A stretch of DNA of 34,038 nucleotides from Pseudonocardiales bacterium. GTDB taxonomy: Bacteria; Actinomycetota; Actinomycetes; Mycobacteriales; QHCD01. Shown piece by piece: positions 32,391-34,038 of the stretch. Below the pieces are notes generated by a model. That model was not told the DNA's origin and did not search any database. It worked only from the letters and a program-made list of their open reading frames with translations. Position 1 is the first letter of the stretch. Each line of letters begins with the position of its first letter. The stretch is taken from positions 1 through 34,038 of the forward strand of contig QHCD01000014.1 in assembly GCA_003244255.1 (NCBI GenBank). The letters are read 5' to 3'. Both the position numbers and the translations under genes were made by a program.

Positions 32391-33332
32391 TCACCGTCGT
32401 ACCTCCCTGGTCTCGCTGAGCATCGCGTCGCGTTCGACCGCAGTCGGCAAGCCGTCCATGTCGGTGGCCACCTGCACCGACATGCCAGCCACGACCGCGG
32501 CCTCGGCCATCGAACGGTTCAGCGGCAGGCCGCGGAGCCGAGCCGACAGAAACCCTGCTGCATAGGCATCTCCGGCGCCGACGGCGTCGACGGTGGTCGT
32601 CGGCATCGCCGGCTGATGCCAGGTCGCCGACCCGTCGGTGCCCCACGACCCCGCCACCCCGTCCTTGACGACGACCGTGTGCGCCCCGCACTCGAGGAAC
32701 CACGAGGCGGCGGTCCCGGTGTCGTCACTGCCCGAGAGCAGCATGGCTTCGTCGGCGCCGGCAAGCACGATGTCGGCCATGCCGGCCACCTCGGTCAGGG
32801 TCTGCGCCGCCTGCTGCACCGACCACAGCCGGCGTCGCACGTTCGGGTCGAAGCACACCGTCACCCCGGCGTCGCGCGCCACCTGCACGACTCGCAGCAC
32901 GGCCTGGTGCGCGGTCGCCGAAATCGCCGACGTCACCCCCGAAACGTGCAGGATCCGTGCGGCGCCGATGTATTCGGCGTCGACGTCGGCTGCGGCGAGC
33001 CTGCTGCCGGCCGAGTGGCGCCGGTAGTAGAGCACCTCGGTCGGCCGCTCCGGGTGCGAATCGCGGATCAGCACGCCGGTGGGCGCGGGGTCACGGCGCA
33101 CGCGGGACAGGTCGATGCCTTCGGCCCGCAGGCTGCGCAGCACGACGTCGCCGAAGGCGTCCTCGCCGAGCACACCGACCCAGCCGACGGCGTGCCCGAG
33201 CCGTGCCATCCCGACGGCGACGTTGACCTCGGCGCCCGCGACCGAGCGCCGGAACGTCTCGGCCGTGCGCAGCGACCGGCCCGGATCGGCGAGCAGCAGC
33301 ACCATCGCCTCGCCGAACGCCACCACATCCAT
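32391..33332 (-). CDS. kdgK: PfkB-family 2-keto-3-deoxy-sugar-acid kinase
   Basis: 313 residues. PfkB signatures: MDVVAFGEAMVLLLADPG, VAGAEVNVAVGMARLG, VCFDPNVRRRLW, VVKDGVAGSW, and the catalytic DAVGAGDAYAAGF (Asp in GAGD). Similar to KDG kinases, and the aldolase partner supports that. The start ATG 33332 is chosen because MDVVAFGEAM is the family start. ATG 33368 would overlap pyrE by 8 bp. Confidence 0.9.
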   Translation of the reverse strand: MDVVAFGEAMVLLLADPGRSLRTAETFRRSVAGAEVNVAVGMARLGHAVGWVGVLGEDAFGDVVLRSLRAEGIDLSRVRRDPAPTGVLIRDSHPERPTEVLYYRRHSAGSRLAAADVDAEYIGAARILHVSGVTSAISATAHQAVLRVVQVARDAGVTVCFDPNVRRRLWSVQQAAQTLTEVAGMADIVLAGADEAMLLSGSDDTGTAASWFLECGAHTVVVKDGVAGSWGTDGSATWHQPAMPTTTVDAVGAGDAYAAGFLSARLRGLPLNRSMAEAAVVAGMSVQVATDMDGLPTAVERDAMLSETREVRR

Positions 33333-33360
33333 CGGGCGACCGCCCGTCTCGTGCAGCCGG

Positions 33361-33894
33361 TCAGGCATTGCGGGCGGCGTCGAGCTGGGCGCGGGTGATG
33401 ACCGGCGTCAGCCGCACGCCGAGATCGGCGAGTGCGGCCGCGCCGCCCTCGCCCCGGTCGATCGCGCAGACGGCGTCGGTGACCACCCCGCCGAGCGCGC
33501 GCAGCTCCCCGACGGCGGCGATCACGGCCCCACCGCTGGTCACCACGTCCTCGACCAGCAGGATGTGCCGCCCGTCGACGTCGCCGCCCTCGGCCAGCTT
33601 GCGGGTGCCGTACTCCTTCGCCACCTTGCGCACCATCAGCGTCGGCAGGCCGGTGAGCTGCCCGACCATGACGGCAAGGGGCACGCCGCCGAGCTCCAGG
33701 CCACCGAGTGCGTCGACGTCGTCGGGAACCACCGCTGCCATCCGCTCGGCGATCCGACGCAGCAGCGCGGGATCGGACTCGAAGAGGTACTTGTCGAAGT
33801 ACTCGCTGCTGGTCTTCCCCGATCGCAGCAGGAAGGTGCCGCTGATCCGGCAGCGCGAGTCGACCACCGCGGCCAGGTCGTCAGGTGTGCTCAT
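33361..33894 (-). CDS. pyrE: Orotate phosphoribosyltransferase
   Basis: 177 residues. The PRPP-binding motif LLVEDVVTSGGAVIAAV, KTSSEYFDKYLFES and LGGLELGGVPLAVMV match OPRT, which makes OMP from orotate and PRPP in UMP synthesis. ATG 33894 has GAGG about 8 nt upstream. It is first in the leftward run into kdgK-eda-SDR, an unusual partner for a pyrimidine gene; shared transcription is inferred from the 28-bp gap only. Confidence 0.93.
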   Translation of the reverse strand: MSTPDDLAAVVDSRCRISGTFLLRSGKTSSEYFDKYLFESDPALLRRIAERMAAVVPDDVDALGGLELGGVPLAVMVGQLTGLPTLMVRKVAKEYGTRKLAEGGDVDGRHILLVEDVVTSGGAVIAAVGELRALGGVVTDAVCAIDRGEGGAAALADLGVRLTPVITRAQLDAARNA

Positions 33895-33900
33895 GCCGCC

Positions 33901-34038
33901 TCGCCGGAAACGAGTGGCTCGGCGGTGCTCACGCCGCCCCGGCGGTACGGCCGTGGGGGCAGGCGGTCTCGGCAGCGAGGCCCGCGTTCGGCATGATCGA
34001 CACATGAGATTCACCGCCGAGCCACTCGTTTCCGGCGA
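33901..34038. repeat. Exact 27-bp inverted repeat ending at the window edge
   Basis: 33901-33927 (TCGCCGGAAACGAGTGGCTC...) is the exact reverse complement of 34012-34038, with 84 nt between. The right arm ends on the final base. Both arms read TAEPLVSGE on their own strand: MRFTAEPLVSGE from ATG 34003 on plus, and a GTG-initiated STAEPLVSGEAA that runs into the pyrE start on minus. Confidence 0.9.
34003..34038 (+). CDS. Possible 5' end of a divergent gene
   Basis: ATG 34003 opens MRFTAEPLVSGE and runs off the window, divergent from pyrE. Only 12 codons are visible, most inside the inverted repeat, so it may be an artefact of that repeat. Confidence 0.2.

Noticed and set aside
32377..33398. 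Long plus-strand ORFs opposite kdgK/eda
   Set aside because: These are shadows of the kinase and aldolase genes, which carry the PfkB and aldolase active-site motifs on the minus strand.
1..34038. CRISPR array
   Set aside because: No regularly spaced repeat units were seen anywhere; the repeats present are single inverted pairs or short operator repeats.

Overview
This window looks like chromosomal DNA from a high-G+C actinobacterium. The evidence is strong G/C bias at third codon positions, frequent GTG starts, many ATGA/GTGA start-stop overlaps, and actinobacterial-type gene neighbourhoods (SAF protein-mscL, a molybdopterin cluster, a PrrA/TcrA-like winged-helix protein, paired DUF202 proteins). 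The genus cannot be fixed from sequence alone. An exact 27-bp inverted repeat ends on the last base, so the window may stop at a contig or assembly break.

Layout. (1) 0.2-2.0 kb: SAF-domain protein, mscL, a small hypothetical, moaD. (2) 2.0-8.7 kb: molybdenum region. A leftward operon carries a HTH-TOBE regulator, modA and a fused modB-modC. Two exported proteins follow on the plus strand, then leftward moaC-mogA-moaE. (3) 8.8-12.1 kb: two MFS exporters. The second is co-transcribed with an ArsR-like repressor behind a clear double operator and a probable leaderless promoter. (4) 12.0-14.9 kb: a decayed sugar ABC operon (binding-protein stub, permease stub, frameshifted second permease) followed by intact galM and a PIG-L deacetylase. 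(5) 15.0-16.2 kb: two small genes, and a receiver-less OmpR-type winged-helix protein behind an 11-bp-phased direct repeat. (6) 16.4-23.97 kb: tRNA-Arg(CCT), then a defence-type island with less biased base composition. It holds a leftward 993-residue type IIG-like nuclease-methyltransferase, diverging from a rightward M.TaqI-like methyltransferase and an 858-residue zinc-hook ABC/AAA_13-type ATPase. (7) 24.0-27.5 kb: a degraded mobile zone. It has a HTH protein, a complete IS3-family element with inverted repeats and a 3-bp target duplication, a frameshifted AbrB-like protein, an orphan Phd/YefM antitoxin and a broken AlkZ-like gene. (8) 27.5-34 kb: two DUF202 membrane proteins and a D-threonine-aldolase-like enzyme. 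Converging on them is a tightly overlapped leftward operon: pyrE, 2-keto-3-deoxysugar kinase, KDPG-type aldolase, SDR, aldose-epimerase-like protein, AlkB-like dioxygenase.

The molybdenum genes supply uptake and molybdopterin synthesis. The 30-33 kb operon fits oxidative sugar catabolism (dehydrogenase, kinase, aldolase), with the sugar-acid dehydratase not in view. The most notable unit is the 16.6-23.9 kb island: two N6-adenine methyltransferases, one carrying a nuclease domain, combined with a RloC/PrrC-type zinc-hook ATPase whose effector domain is unclear. A second theme is repeated one-base indels in G/C runs that break malG, the IS transposase, the AbrB-like gene and the AlkZ-like gene.
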